A stretch of 64,000 nucleotides of DNA. Origin: an uncultured Paracoccaceae bacterium. GTDB taxonomy: Bacteria; Pseudomonadota; Alphaproteobacteria; Rhodobacterales; Rhodobacteraceae. The stretch's first letter is position 1, and the number at the start of each line of letters is the position of its first letter. A program made the translations under genes and the position numbers. A model generated the notes under the pieces. The model was given only the letters and a program-made list of their open reading frames with translations. It was not told the origin of the DNA and made no database searches. The stretch spans positions 248,001-312,000 of the forward strand of contig CANMYO010000003.1 of the NCBI GenBank assembly GCA_947502145.1. The letters run 5' to 3'. Shown piece by piece: positions 1-8,130 of the stretch.

Positions 1-1
1 T

Positions 2-1099
2 GTCTTGGCCCGGTTTCGCGCGCAATGGGATGCGGTGGAATTTGTCGGCTTTTATGATCCGCAGCCCACCTTTCGCGACGAATTGGACCCGGCGATCCCA
101 CAGTTTGTCTCTGTCGCAACGATGCTGGCGCAGACCAAGCCAGACTTGTTCTTTATCGGCTCACCCAATGAATTTCACCTTGATGACCTCAAGGCAGGCT
201 TTGCCGCCGGTGTGCGGATGTTTTGCGAAAAACCTGTTGTAACGTCGATCCCGGACACGCTGGAACTGGCTGGACTGCTGGCGGAACATGGTCTGGATCA
301 GGTCATGGTGGGACTGGTCCTGCGGTATTCACGCCATATGGTTGATCTGCGCAAGGCGATCAGTGACGGCGCGTTGGGCGATATTGCCAGCATCGAAGCC
401 TCTGAACATATCGGGCCCTATCACGGGGCATTCTTCATGCGGGACTGGCGCCGCAAGACGGCGCATTCCGGTGGCTTCATGCTGGAAAAATGCTGCCACG
501 ATCTGGACCTTTACAACATGATCACCGGATCCCGCCCGCGCCACGTTGCCAGTTTCGGCGCGCGCCGGTCGTTCCTGCCCAAACACCGCCCTGACACCAA
601 TTCAGAGATGGAAGTCTATCACGTCAAACGCTCTGTCTGGAACAGCGCAGATGATCCGTTTGACTCGGATGCTGACATCATCGACTGCCAGACTGCGATC
701 CTCGAATATGAATCCGGGGCCAGCCTGGCGTTTCATACCAATCTTAACGTGCCTGATGAACACCGGCGGTTTTGCGTGGTGGGCGCGCGCGGCATGGCCG
801 AAGGCGATTTTGTGCGCGGCTATCTGCATGTCACGGACGCGCGCAGCAATGACCGCGTGCTTGACCTTGACTACACCGGCACCGCCCCGGCCAAGGGGCA
901 CTACGGCGCGGATGACATGATGGTTGCGGACATTATTGCCCATCTCAAGGATCCGGCGATCCCGCTGCCGGTGACCGTGCTGGATGCGCTCGAAGCCGGG
1001 ATCGCGGCGCTTGCAATTGACCAGGCCCGCAAGGAACGGCGGGTTGTCGATCTGGGCGACATCTGGACCGCACTTGACCAATATGGATTGCGAAAATGA
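2..1099 (+). CDS. Gfo/Idh/MocA-family NAD(P)-dependent oxidoreductase (5' truncated)
   Basis: The reading frame is open at the left edge of the window, so the N-terminal start and the GxGxxG Rossmann loop are missing; the first in-window codons already sit in the Rossmann fold. The family signature EKP is present in FCEKPV (about residues 73-78 of the visible part), followed by a C-terminal alpha/beta domain with the typical GGFMLEKCCHDLD stretch. Family members oxidise or rearrange sugars, sugar phosphates or sugar acids. The stop overlaps the next start (ATGA at 1096-1099), making it part of the amino-sugar operon. The substrate cannot be read from sequence; a role in converting an unusual amino sugar into the core pathway is inference. 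Confidence 0.85.
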   Translation, partial: VLARFRAQWDAVEFVGFYDPQPTFRDELDPAIPQFVSVATMLAQTKPDLFFIGSPNEFHLDDLKAGFAAGVRMFCEKPVVTSIPDTLELAGLLAEHGLDQVMVGLVLRYSRHMVDLRKAISDGALGDIASIEASEHIGPYHGAFFMRDWRRKTAHSGGFMLEKCCHDLDLYNMITGSRPRHVASFGARRSFLPKHRPDTNSEMEVYHVKRSVWNSADDPFDSDADIIDCQTAILEYESGASLAFHTNLNVPDEHRRFCVVGARGMAEGDFVRGYLHVTDARSNDRVLDLDYTGTAPAKGHYGADDMMVADIIAHLKDPAIPLPVTVLDALEAGIAALAIDQARKERRVVDLGDIWTALDQYGLRK

Positions 1100-2070
1100 C
1101 CTTGCTAGGGCCCCATATGGCGGCAGAAATGCGCGAAGCGGCTGGCGTCTTCAGCCGCGCAGTGGTGCAGGATGTTCCCGCACTGACCCGACCCGCGGCG
1201 ATCTATACCTTTGCGCGCGGATCATCTGATACCGTGGCCAATGTGCTGTCCTATGCCTTCATGGCGCAGCTTGGCCTGCCGATGACCAGCCTGCCCCCTT
1301 CGGTCTTTTCGCTGATCAATGGCGTGTCGCTGGACCGGGCGCTGTCGCTGATCATTTCGCAGTCGGGGGCCAGTGATGACCTTGTTGCCTGCGCCCGACA
1401 ACCCGGCGCGGTGATTGCCATCACCAATGTCCCGGGCTCTCCGGTTGAGGCAGCGGCAAACAGCGTTGTGCGCGTTGACGCCGGGCCAGAGCTTGCGGTG
1501 CCGGCCACCAAATCCGTGGTCGGATCGATCGCGGCGGGCATGGCGCTTTTGGCGGCGATTGACCCCGGTTATCGCGGGGCCTGTGAACAGGCCGCGGCCA
1601 GCTTTGCCGCGGGTTTGCCCGATCTGCCAGATATTGCCGCAAAGGCCGCGACCCTCTCGCAGGCCCGGCACGTTTATGTGCTGGGACGGCTTGCCTCGTT
1701 TGGAGTGGCGCAGGAAACCGCCCTGAAGCTCAAGGAAACCTGCGCAATCCATGCAGAGGCCTATTCGGCGTCAGAGGTGTTGCACGGGCCACTGCAACTG
1801 TCGACCCGCGCCCTGACCGTGATCAGCCTGGATTCGGCTGACCCCGTGGCGCAACCCAGCCTGCGCGCCGCCGAAGAACGCTTTGCCGCAGAAGGCGCGA
1901 CGATCCTGCGGATTTGCCCCGATGACATCGGCCTGCCGCATATGGCGCAACCGGCGATGGCGGCGGCCTTGCTGTGCATGATCTACCCGCTTATTCACGC
2001 CACCGCGAACCACCTTGGTCTGAACCCCGATGCCCCCACGACCCTAAAGAAAGTCACCAGCACAATATGA
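1096..2070 (+). CDS. SIS-domain protein, GlmS-isomerase/NagB-II-like sugar-phosphate deaminase
   Basis: A 324-residue protein with two SIS (sugar isomerase) domains. Visible motifs are RGSSD (41-45), ISQSG (87-91) in the phosphate-binding loop, GPELAVPATKS (130-140) and, in the C-terminal half, LKLKET..HAEAYSASEVLHGP, all matching the isomerase half of GlmS. There is no N-terminal glutaminase domain, so a synthase role is unlikely. Stand-alone proteins of this type can act as glucosamine-6-phosphate deaminases (NagB-II), which fits the absence of a classical nagB here. ATGA overlaps on both sides (with the oxidoreductase and the second SIS gene) imply translational coupling. Exact substrate (GlcN-6-P or GalN-6-P) is inferred. 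Confidence 0.8.
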   Translation: MTLLGPHMAAEMREAAGVFSRAVVQDVPALTRPAAIYTFARGSSDTVANVLSYAFMAQLGLPMTSLPPSVFSLINGVSLDRALSLIISQSGASDDLVACARQPGAVIAITNVPGSPVEAAANSVVRVDAGPELAVPATKSVVGSIAAGMALLAAIDPGYRGACEQAAASFAAGLPDLPDIAAKAATLSQARHVYVLGRLASFGVAQETALKLKETCAIHAEAYSASEVLHGPLQLSTRALTVISLDSADPVAQPSLRAAEERFAAEGATILRICPDDIGLPHMAQPAMAAALLCMIYPLIHATANHLGLNPDAPTTLKKVTSTI

Positions 2071-3128
2071 CTGACCTGACGCAATGGCACACCTGGCGCG
2101 AGATTCACGCCCAGCCCGCAATCTGGGCCAGCTTTGGCCCCACTGTGGCTGCGCAAGCCGCTGATCTGCGCCGCTGGATCGACGAAACCGGCGCAACCGA
2201 GGTCTGGTTTTCCGGCGCAGGCACCTCTGCCTATATCGGGGATTTCATCGCCGCGGCCCTGGGCACAACCGCAACGCTGCCGCTACGCGCGGTCGCCTCA
2301 ACCGATCTGGTTGCGGCACCGCATCAGGTCCTCGGCCTGGGCAAACCGCTGGTGGTCAGCTTTGGGCGGTCCGGCAACAGTGCCGAAACAATCGGCGTGC
2401 TCAACGTGCTGGACGCGCTGGCGCCCGAGGTTCCGCGTCTCAACATGACCTGCAACGCCTCCAGCGCGCTCGCCACCCGGCCGGCGGCGCAGCAACGCAG
2501 CATTGTGCTGCCACCGCAGACCCATGATCAGGGCTTTGCGATGACCAGCAGTTTCACCACGATGATGCTGGCCGCGCTTGGCATATTCGACCCCGCACCC
2601 CGCTGCGATGGTGCCGCCCTTGCCGCGGCCTTCGCCGAAAGCGCGCCGATCTATGAAAGGCTGGCGAATGAGATGGCCATGCCCAGCCGGATGGTGGTGA
2701 CCGGATCGGGGGCGCTACGCTATATCGCCCGGGAATCGGCGCTCAAGATCATGGAGCTGACCGCCGGCAAGGTTCCGGTACTTTGGGACAGCAGCCTTGG
2801 GTTTCGCCACGGGCCAAAGGCCTTTGTGGATGCCGAAACCCATGTGCTCTGCCTGATCTCTTCTGACCCCGATATTGCCCGCTATGACCGCGATCTGGCG
2901 GCTGAACTGCGTGCGCAGTTTGCAGGGATCACCGTGACCGAGATTGAGCCCGCCAGCCCTGCGCTACCCGATTCCTGGGGCGGGATCGTGCAGGTCACTG
3001 CGGCTCAGATCATTGGCGTAATCCTTGCCGCGCGCCTTGGCCTGAACGTCGACGACCCCTTCGCCGGACAGGGCACGCTGACCCGCGTCGTGGCGGACGT
3101 GAAACTTTACCCGCCGGCCGCATCATGA
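2067..3128 (+). CDS. SIS-domain sugar-phosphate isomerase/deaminase, AgaS-like
   Basis: Predicted 353 residues from the ATG that overlaps the previous stop (2067-2070); an upstream in-frame ATG at 1974 lies inside the preceding gene and is unlikely. Two SIS domains are seen: SGAGTSAYIGD near residues 49-59 and SFGRSGNSAET near 98-108, with a second-domain segment ending LWDSSLGFRHGPKAF. This arrangement resembles AgaS, the galactosamine-6-phosphate deaminase/isomerase that yields tagatose-6-phosphate. It differs from the preceding SIS protein, suggesting the operon handles two epimeric amino sugars or two steps. Stop overlaps the ROK start (ATGA at 3125-3128). Confidence 0.78.
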   Translation: MTDLTQWHTWREIHAQPAIWASFGPTVAAQAADLRRWIDETGATEVWFSGAGTSAYIGDFIAAALGTTATLPLRAVASTDLVAAPHQVLGLGKPLVVSFGRSGNSAETIGVLNVLDALAPEVPRLNMTCNASSALATRPAAQQRSIVLPPQTHDQGFAMTSSFTTMMLAALGIFDPAPRCDGAALAAAFAESAPIYERLANEMAMPSRMVVTGSGALRYIARESALKIMELTAGKVPVLWDSSLGFRHGPKAFVDAETHVLCLISSDPDIARYDRDLAAELRAQFAGITVTEIEPASPALPDSWGGIVQVTAAQIIGVILAARLGLNVDDPFAGQGTLTRVVADVKLYPPAAS

Positions 3129-4024
3129 GTTTTGGTGGCATTGACCTTGGCGGCACCAAGATCGAGGCGCGCGCCTATGATGCTGCGTTCCAAGAGCTTG
3201 CCCGTAACCGCATTGCCACCCCGGCAGAATCCTACGACGCAATGCTGGATGCGTTGCACGCTCAGGTGCAATGGCTTGAAACCATTGGGGATATGCAGGC
3301 CATTGGCCTTGGTGCGCCGGGGTTGATCCACCCGGACACCGGCGTTTTCCTGACCGCAAACCTGCAGGCCACCGGGCGGGTGCTGCGGGCGGACCTTTCT
3401 GGCCGGGCGGGGCGGGATATCCCGGTGATCAATGATTGCCGCGCCTTTACCCTGTCAGAGACCCCGGCGGCGCTGTCCGGGCAGCGCTCCAACACCGTGG
3501 GGCTGGTGATCGGCACCGGTGTCGCGGGCGGGCATGCAGTGGACGGGCAGATTTTGCCGGACATGAATGGCCAGCACGGCGAATACGGTCATCTGCCGAT
3601 CCCTGCTTCCTTTGTGGCGGCTTATGATGTGCCTCTGATCACCTGCGGATGTGGGCTGACCGGGTGTTTTGAAACCTATCTGTCCGGCCCCGGCCTGCAA
3701 CGGCTGGCCAAGGCAATGACCGGGCAATCGCCAACACCGCAACAGGCGCTGTCTGATCCGGACTTTGCCGAGGTGCGCCGCGCCTGGCTGCGCCTTGCCG
3801 CGCATCTGATTGCGCTGATTGCGCGCACGGCGGACCCCGCTCTGATCGTATTGGGCGGCGGGCTTGGCATGGTCAAGGGCCTGCCTGACGATCTGCTGGC
3901 GGCCCTTGATGGGCTGTTGCTGGCGAACTCTGCACCGCCGCGCATCACGCAGGCCAGATACGGTGATGCCAGCGGTGCGCGTGGCGCTGCGATCTTTGCG
4001 GCACAGCAGGCGGGGGTGGCATGA
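3125..4024 (+). CDS. ROK-family sugar kinase (amino-sugar kinase)
   Basis: A 299-residue ROK kinase. The ATP-binding phosphate-1 loop GGIDLGGTKIEA is at residues 4-15; the catalytic aspartate is in INDCRAF (about D104); the sugar-contact segment HGEYGHLP is at 151-158; and the ROK zinc site CGCGLTGCFE is at 174-183. No N-terminal winged helix is present, so this is an enzyme and not a ROK repressor. The HxEYGH and zinc motif are typical of N-acetylglucosamine/N-acetylmannosamine and related kinases. It overlaps both neighbours by 4 bp and would supply the 6-phosphorylated N-acetyl sugar for the deacetylase. Substrate assignment is from context. Confidence 0.85.
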   Translation: MSFGGIDLGGTKIEARAYDAAFQELARNRIATPAESYDAMLDALHAQVQWLETIGDMQAIGLGAPGLIHPDTGVFLTANLQATGRVLRADLSGRAGRDIPVINDCRAFTLSETPAALSGQRSNTVGLVIGTGVAGGHAVDGQILPDMNGQHGEYGHLPIPASFVAAYDVPLITCGCGLTGCFETYLSGPGLQRLAKAMTGQSPTPQQALSDPDFAEVRRAWLRLAAHLIALIARTADPALIVLGGGLGMVKGLPDDLLAALDGLLLANSAPPRITQARYGDASGARGAAIFAAQQAGVA

Positions 4025-5286
4025 CAGCGCTGCACCGGATCATTGCCGACAACCGGGCAGGGGGCAGACGCGCGCTGCCGTCGATCTGCTCGGCCCATCG
4101 CGACGTGCTGCGCGCGGCGATGCTGCTGCCCGAGATCGCGAATATGCCGCTGCTGATCGAGGCGACGTCAAATCAGGTTAATCAGGATGGCGGTTACACC
4201 GGGATGACACCCGTCGATTTTGTCGCCCATGTCCATGGGATCGCCGCCGAAACCGGCTTTGACCGGAACCGGATCATTCTGGGTGGTGACCACCTTGGCC
4301 CGCAGGCCTGGAAAGACCAAGCAGCGGGTCAGGCGATGGCAAAGGCCCGAACCATGATGACCGCCTATGTCCAGGCCGGGTTCAGCAAAATTCACCTTGA
4401 TTGCTCCGAAGGCTGCGCTGGCGAACCGGCGCATCTGGACGATGATACCGTGGCCGCCCGCGCCGCGGAGCTTGCAGACGTCTGTGAAGCGGCTGCCGCT
4501 GATCCATCGCGGCTCAGCTACATTATCGGGACCGAGGTGCCGGTGCCCGGTGGCGCCCGCGCGGATCACGACCATATCGCGCCCACAACACCCGCCGCCG
4601 CGCGCCAAACGCTCAAGACCCACTTTGTCGCTTTTTCAGAGGCCGCGCAGCGCCGGATTGTCGGGCTTGTGGTGCAGCCGGGGGTGGAATTTGGCGCGCA
4701 AGAGATCGACCATCTGCCGCAGACCGACCAAACCGGCCTGCGCGCGGTACTGGACCCCTATCCGGGGCTGACGTTCGAGGCGCATTCAACCGATTATCAG
4801 CACCCCGATGCCTACGCCCGTCTTGCGGACATGGGCTTTGCCATTCACAAGGTGGGGCCTGCCCTGACCTTTGCGTATCGGCAGGCCATCTACGCGCTCG
4901 ACCATGTTCGTGCGGCGGTGATGGGAACTGAATTGAATATCCAGAAGGTGCTTGAAACCGAAATGCGCGCGCATCCGCACCATTGGCAAGGCCACCTCAG
5001 CGGTGACGCGCGGCAGCTGCAGATGCTGCGGCATTTCAGTTTTTCGGATCGTATCCGCTATTATTGGCCCCACCCGCCGGTGCAGTCCGCCGTCGCAAAG
5101 CTGCGGGATGCCCTGCGGGACGTGACCATCCCGGCCCCGATTTGCATGCAATATTTCGCGCCCGAGGTGATCACGCGCGCGGCGCAACTGCCCGCCAATC
5201 TGCCGCATCATGACCGGCTGACGCTCGCCACGATCCAGATGGCGCTGGTCCCCTATTTCACGCTGGCGGGGCAGGCCAATGACTGA
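4021..5286 (+). CDS. GatZ/KbaZ-family protein (tagatose-bisphosphate aldolase subunit family; possible tagatose-6-P 4-epimerase)
   Basis: A 421-residue protein of the GatZ/KbaZ family: SICSAH near residues 20-25, EATSNQVNQDGGYTGM near 47-62, GGDHLGPQAWKDQ near 89-101 and a C-terminal RYYW..P segment. Family members were first described as non-catalytic subunits of class II tagatose-1,6-bisphosphate aldolase. Stand-alone homologues from galactitol/altritol catabolism have been described as D-tagatose-6-phosphate 4-epimerases. No GatY/KbaY aldolase and no PfkB-type kinase lies beside it, so the epimerase role (tagatose-6-P to fructose-6-P) fits better here. This last point is inference. Overlaps the ROK gene by 4 bp and nagA by 8 bp. 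Confidence 0.82.
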   Translation: MTALHRIIADNRAGGRRALPSICSAHRDVLRAAMLLPEIANMPLLIEATSNQVNQDGGYTGMTPVDFVAHVHGIAAETGFDRNRIILGGDHLGPQAWKDQAAGQAMAKARTMMTAYVQAGFSKIHLDCSEGCAGEPAHLDDDTVAARAAELADVCEAAAADPSRLSYIIGTEVPVPGGARADHDHIAPTTPAAARQTLKTHFVAFSEAAQRRIVGLVVQPGVEFGAQEIDHLPQTDQTGLRAVLDPYPGLTFEAHSTDYQHPDAYARLADMGFAIHKVGPALTFAYRQAIYALDHVRAAVMGTELNIQKVLETEMRAHPHHWQGHLSGDARQLQMLRHFSFSDRIRYYWPHPPVQSAVAKLRDALRDVTIPAPICMQYFAPEVITRAAQLPANLPHHDRLTLATIQMALVPYFTLAGQAND

Positions 5287-6421
5287 ACACTGGCATAGCG
5301 CAGATCAGGTTTTTGATGGCCGCCACCTGCTGACGCGGCACGGCATATGCCTTTCTGGCGGCATTGTCAGCGCGATCAAACCGCTGGCCGCGCTACCGCA
5401 GGGCACCGAAGTCACCCACCATAAGGGCTTGATAACGCCGGGCTTCTTTGACATTCAGGTGAATGGCGGCGGGGGTGTGCTGCTGAACACCTCACCAACG
5501 GTCGAAGGTGTTGCAACGATCCTTGCCGCCCACCGCAAATTTGGGACAACGGCCCTTTTGCCCACCGTGATCACCGACGGGCCAAAGGTGCTGGAACAGG
5601 CCGCCGCCGCCTGTCTTTCCGCCCGGGATCTGCCCGGTGCGGTGGGCATCCATATTGAGGGGCCGCATATTTCATCGGTGCGCCGGGGCACCCATGCCAA
5701 CCATCTGGTGCGTCCCATGGATGCAGCAACGCTGTCGATCGTCGGGGACTTGCGCGCGGCGGGCCTGCCGGTGCTGATCACCGTCGCCCCCGAAGTCACC
5801 GCCCCGGCGCAGATTTCGCAACTGCGCGATCTGGGGGCCGTGGTCTCAATCGGGCATACGGATGCCAGCGCAGACATGGTGCAGGCGGCCCTTTCCGCAG
5901 GCGCAACAGGGATGACCCACCTTTTCAATGCCATGTCGCCGATGTTGCACCGTGAACCCGGCGCGGTTGGCGCGGGCATTGCCAGTGACGCCTGGTGTTC
6001 GATCATCGCGGACGGGTTGCATGTTGACCCGATCATGATTGCCATCGCGGTCCGCGCGCGGCCACTGCCGGACCGCATGGTTGCGATTTCGGATGCGATG
6101 TCGACCGTTGACGGGCCGGACAATTTCGACCTCTACGGGCAGCACATCCAGCTGCGGGACGGGCGGCTTTATAACGAAGAGGGCTCGCTGGCCGGGGCGC
6201 ATCTGACGATGCATGGCGCACTGAAAAATCTTGTCAGCTATGGTGTCAGCCGCGAAGACGCGCTGCGCATGTGCTGCCATAATCCGGGGCAGATGATGGG
6301 GCTTTGGGACCGGGTCCGGCTGTTGGGGCGGGTGGCTGAGGATGTCCTGCTGCTCGACAGTGATCTGACGTTGCGATCGGTTGGGATCGCACGCGAAATC
6401 GCAGCACCCAACCCCGCCTAG
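5279..6421 (+). CDS. nagA: N-acetylglucosamine/N-acetylgalactosamine-6-phosphate deacetylase
   Basis: A 380-residue amidohydrolase of the NagA family. Seen in order: GFFDIQVNGGGG near 56-67, the metal-ligand glutamate in IEGPHIS, histidines in SIGHTDAS and THLFNAMSPMLHREPG, and the catalytic aspartate in ISDAMSTVDG. It removes acetate from GlcNAc-6-P (or GalNAc-6-P in AgaA-type homologues) in the cytoplasm. Its start lies 8 bp inside the GatZ-like gene and it ends the operon. Its TAG at 6419-6421 shares three bases with the TAG of the convergent sigma-factor gene (CTAG at 6418-6421), so there is no intergenic space for a classic terminator. Confidence 0.93.
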   Translation: MTEHWHSADQVFDGRHLLTRHGICLSGGIVSAIKPLAALPQGTEVTHHKGLITPGFFDIQVNGGGGVLLNTSPTVEGVATILAAHRKFGTTALLPTVITDGPKVLEQAAAACLSARDLPGAVGIHIEGPHISSVRRGTHANHLVRPMDAATLSIVGDLRAAGLPVLITVAPEVTAPAQISQLRDLGAVVSIGHTDASADMVQAALSAGATGMTHLFNAMSPMLHREPGAVGAGIASDAWCSIIADGLHVDPIMIAIAVRARPLPDRMVAISDAMSTVDGPDNFDLYGQHIQLRDGRLYNEEGSLAGAHLTMHGALKNLVSYGVSREDALRMCCHNPGQMMGLWDRVRLLGRVAEDVLLLDSDLTLRSVGIAREIAAPNPA

Positions 6422-7302
6422 ATGCGCAGCCACCGCGCATCGCCCATCGCATAGCGGGCATAACGGAAATCACGAATGGCCTGCACGCCCGCAGCATCCG
6501 CATCCAGCAGGATAAAGTAGCGCGGCGCACCGTCGGGATCGGCGCGATCCACCGACAAAAGGGCCGGGCGACCTTCGATCTGGCCGGGCACCATATGCCA
6601 GTCTTCGCGCTTTGCGTAATTGCTGAAATATCCCGACACGCGCGCCTTGCCCTGCCGCTTTTCGACCGCGACCAACTCCAGCCGGACCTCGTTGCTCAGC
6701 ATGTCGCGCAGCGCGTCAAAGTCATGGGCGTTGAACAGGGCGGCATAGCGGCGCAGCATCTCGGTCTGGGCGGTGCTCAGGACTGTGCTGGCCGTGGCGG
6801 CCTCGTCATCATCGCGGGCCGCGCGCAGGGCGACCCGCCCACGGCGCAAGGCTGATTTCACCGCGCTGATGCTGGTGTCGGTCAGCGCTGCCACCTCGGC
6901 AGCCGAATAGCCCAGCACATCGCGCAGGATCACCATGCTGCGCTGGGTCGGGGACAGCGCAAGATAGGGCGTCAACGCCTCAGGCAATGCTGACCAAGGG
7001 GCAGGCTGCGGCATTGGCGGCAAATGGATCAGGTGTTCTTTCATGGCGGCCTCCCGCTTGGCGGCGCGAAAGTGGTTCAGCGCGGTGTTATGGGCGATGC
7101 GAAATAGCCAGGCCCGCAGATTATCAACCTGCGCCCCGGCTTGCAGCGCTGTGGCGGCGGCGATCAGCGCATCCTGCAGGATATCCTCGCCATCAATCAC
7201 CGACCCGGCCATCCGTGCCAGATAGCGGTGCAGCGGGCCGCGCAGCGCCGGCAGGGCCGCGCGGAACGTGGCCAGCCCTTCTGGTTCGCGGTCGTGCGCC
7301 AT
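6418..7302 (-). CDS. ECF-type sigma-70 factor with C-terminal SnoaL/NTF2-like domain
   Basis: A 294-residue sigma factor. Sigma region 2 occupies about residues 10-80 (GEDILQDALIAAA and LRAWLFRIAHNTALNHFR), region 4 about 110-165 (LGYSAAEVAALTDTSISAVKSALRRGR helix-turn-helix), then a roughly 115-residue SnoaL-like extension starting at LRRYAALFNAHDFDAL. ECF groups with this extension (SigJ/ECF41/ECF56-like) usually lack a separate anti-sigma factor, the C-terminal domain modulating activity; they often sit beside an oxidoreductase. Here the gene begins directly after the stop of an SDR gene with no spacer. The ECF41 DGGGK and NPDKL motifs are not evident, so the exact group is uncertain. Confidence 0.88.
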   Translation of the reverse strand: MAHDREPEGLATFRAALPALRGPLHRYLARMAGSVIDGEDILQDALIAAATALQAGAQVDNLRAWLFRIAHNTALNHFRAAKREAAMKEHLIHLPPMPQPAPWSALPEALTPYLALSPTQRSMVILRDVLGYSAAEVAALTDTSISAVKSALRRGRVALRAARDDDEAATASTVLSTAQTEMLRRYAALFNAHDFDALRDMLSNEVRLELVAVEKRQGKARVSGYFSNYAKREDWHMVPGQIEGRPALLSVDRADPDGAPRYFILLDADAAGVQAIRDFRYARYAMGDARWLRI

Positions 7303-8043
7303 CTAAGCCATTGGTTCCATTGCCGTTCCTGTTACACCCCAGGCACCTGTGTCATGTGTGGCGTCGCGATCGACAAGGGCGACGATACGTTTAGCCAGCA
7401 GATCAGGGGTCAGCTGTGCCTCCCATTGTGCCATGAATTGCGCCGAGGACACACCACGCGCATCCGCATAAGCCGCGCAGGCGGTCTCGGCGGTCCGGGT
7501 GCCGGCGATGAACTGCTTTGGATAAACGGTGTAACAGCGCAGGCCCAATCCGCGCCGCTCGGATTCCCAGGTTGCGTAGTTGGTCAGATAGTGCTGCATC
7601 CGCTTGGCCCCGGCATAGCCGCCCGACAGGGTCGAACCGCTGATTGCCGCACCGCTTGACAGGGTCACGATGGCGCTGCCCTTTGCCATCGGGGTGGTGA
7701 CCGCAGCCTTGAGAAAGTCAAACGTCGTCTTGGTGTCGGCGTTCCACGTGGCGCTGAAATCCTCCCAGCTTTGGTCGGTAAAGCTGCTCATCTTCGGGGT
7801 GATGCCACCGGCCAGGACCAGAAGATCAGGCTGCACCGCGGCGACCAGATCTGCGGCGATTCCGCTGGCACCGTCGCCCTGATGGGTTGCGATGTTCGGG
7901 TTTTCGGCGCGCAGGCTGTCCAGATCATCGCCGGTGCGGGCCACCGCCGTCACCGCGCTGCCGGCCTTGGCCAATTGTAGCGCAAGCGCGCGCCCGGTGC
8001 CGCGCCCGGCGCCAATGATCAACGTGTTATTGTACTGGGTCAT
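7303..8043 (-). CDS. SDR-family NAD(P)-dependent oxidoreductase
   Basis: Predicted 246 residues. The Rossmann cofactor loop GAGRGTGRALA follows the first strand (TLIIGAGRGTG, about 8-18), and an LVLAGG motif replaces the usual NNAG. The active-site serine region VTLSSGAAISGS and the YAGAKR Tyr-x-x-x-Lys are present. The chosen ATG (8041-8043) has GAAAGG about nine bases upstream; an ATG nine bases earlier sits directly on that motif and is less likely. The gene stops at 7303 and the sigma-factor ATG follows immediately, so the two form one transcript. The SDR is the probable effector partner of the sigma factor. The substrate is unknown. Confidence 0.85.
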   Translation of the reverse strand: MTQYNNTLIIGAGRGTGRALALQLAKAGSAVTAVARTGDDLDSLRAENPNIATHQGDGASGIAADLVAAVQPDLLVLAGGITPKMSSFTDQSWEDFSATWNADTKTTFDFLKAAVTTPMAKGSAIVTLSSGAAISGSTLSGGYAGAKRMQHYLTNYATWESERRGLGLRCYTVYPKQFIAGTRTAETACAAYADARGVSSAQFMAQWEAQLTPDLLAKRIVALVDRDATHDTGAWGVTGTAMEPMA

Positions 8044-8130
8044 CCTTGTCATCCTTTCGTAAGGGGTCTGAAAGGAAGACACCGCCGGGGGCAAAAAGGG
8101 TTCGCACCCGGCCACAGTTATCTCGCGGTC

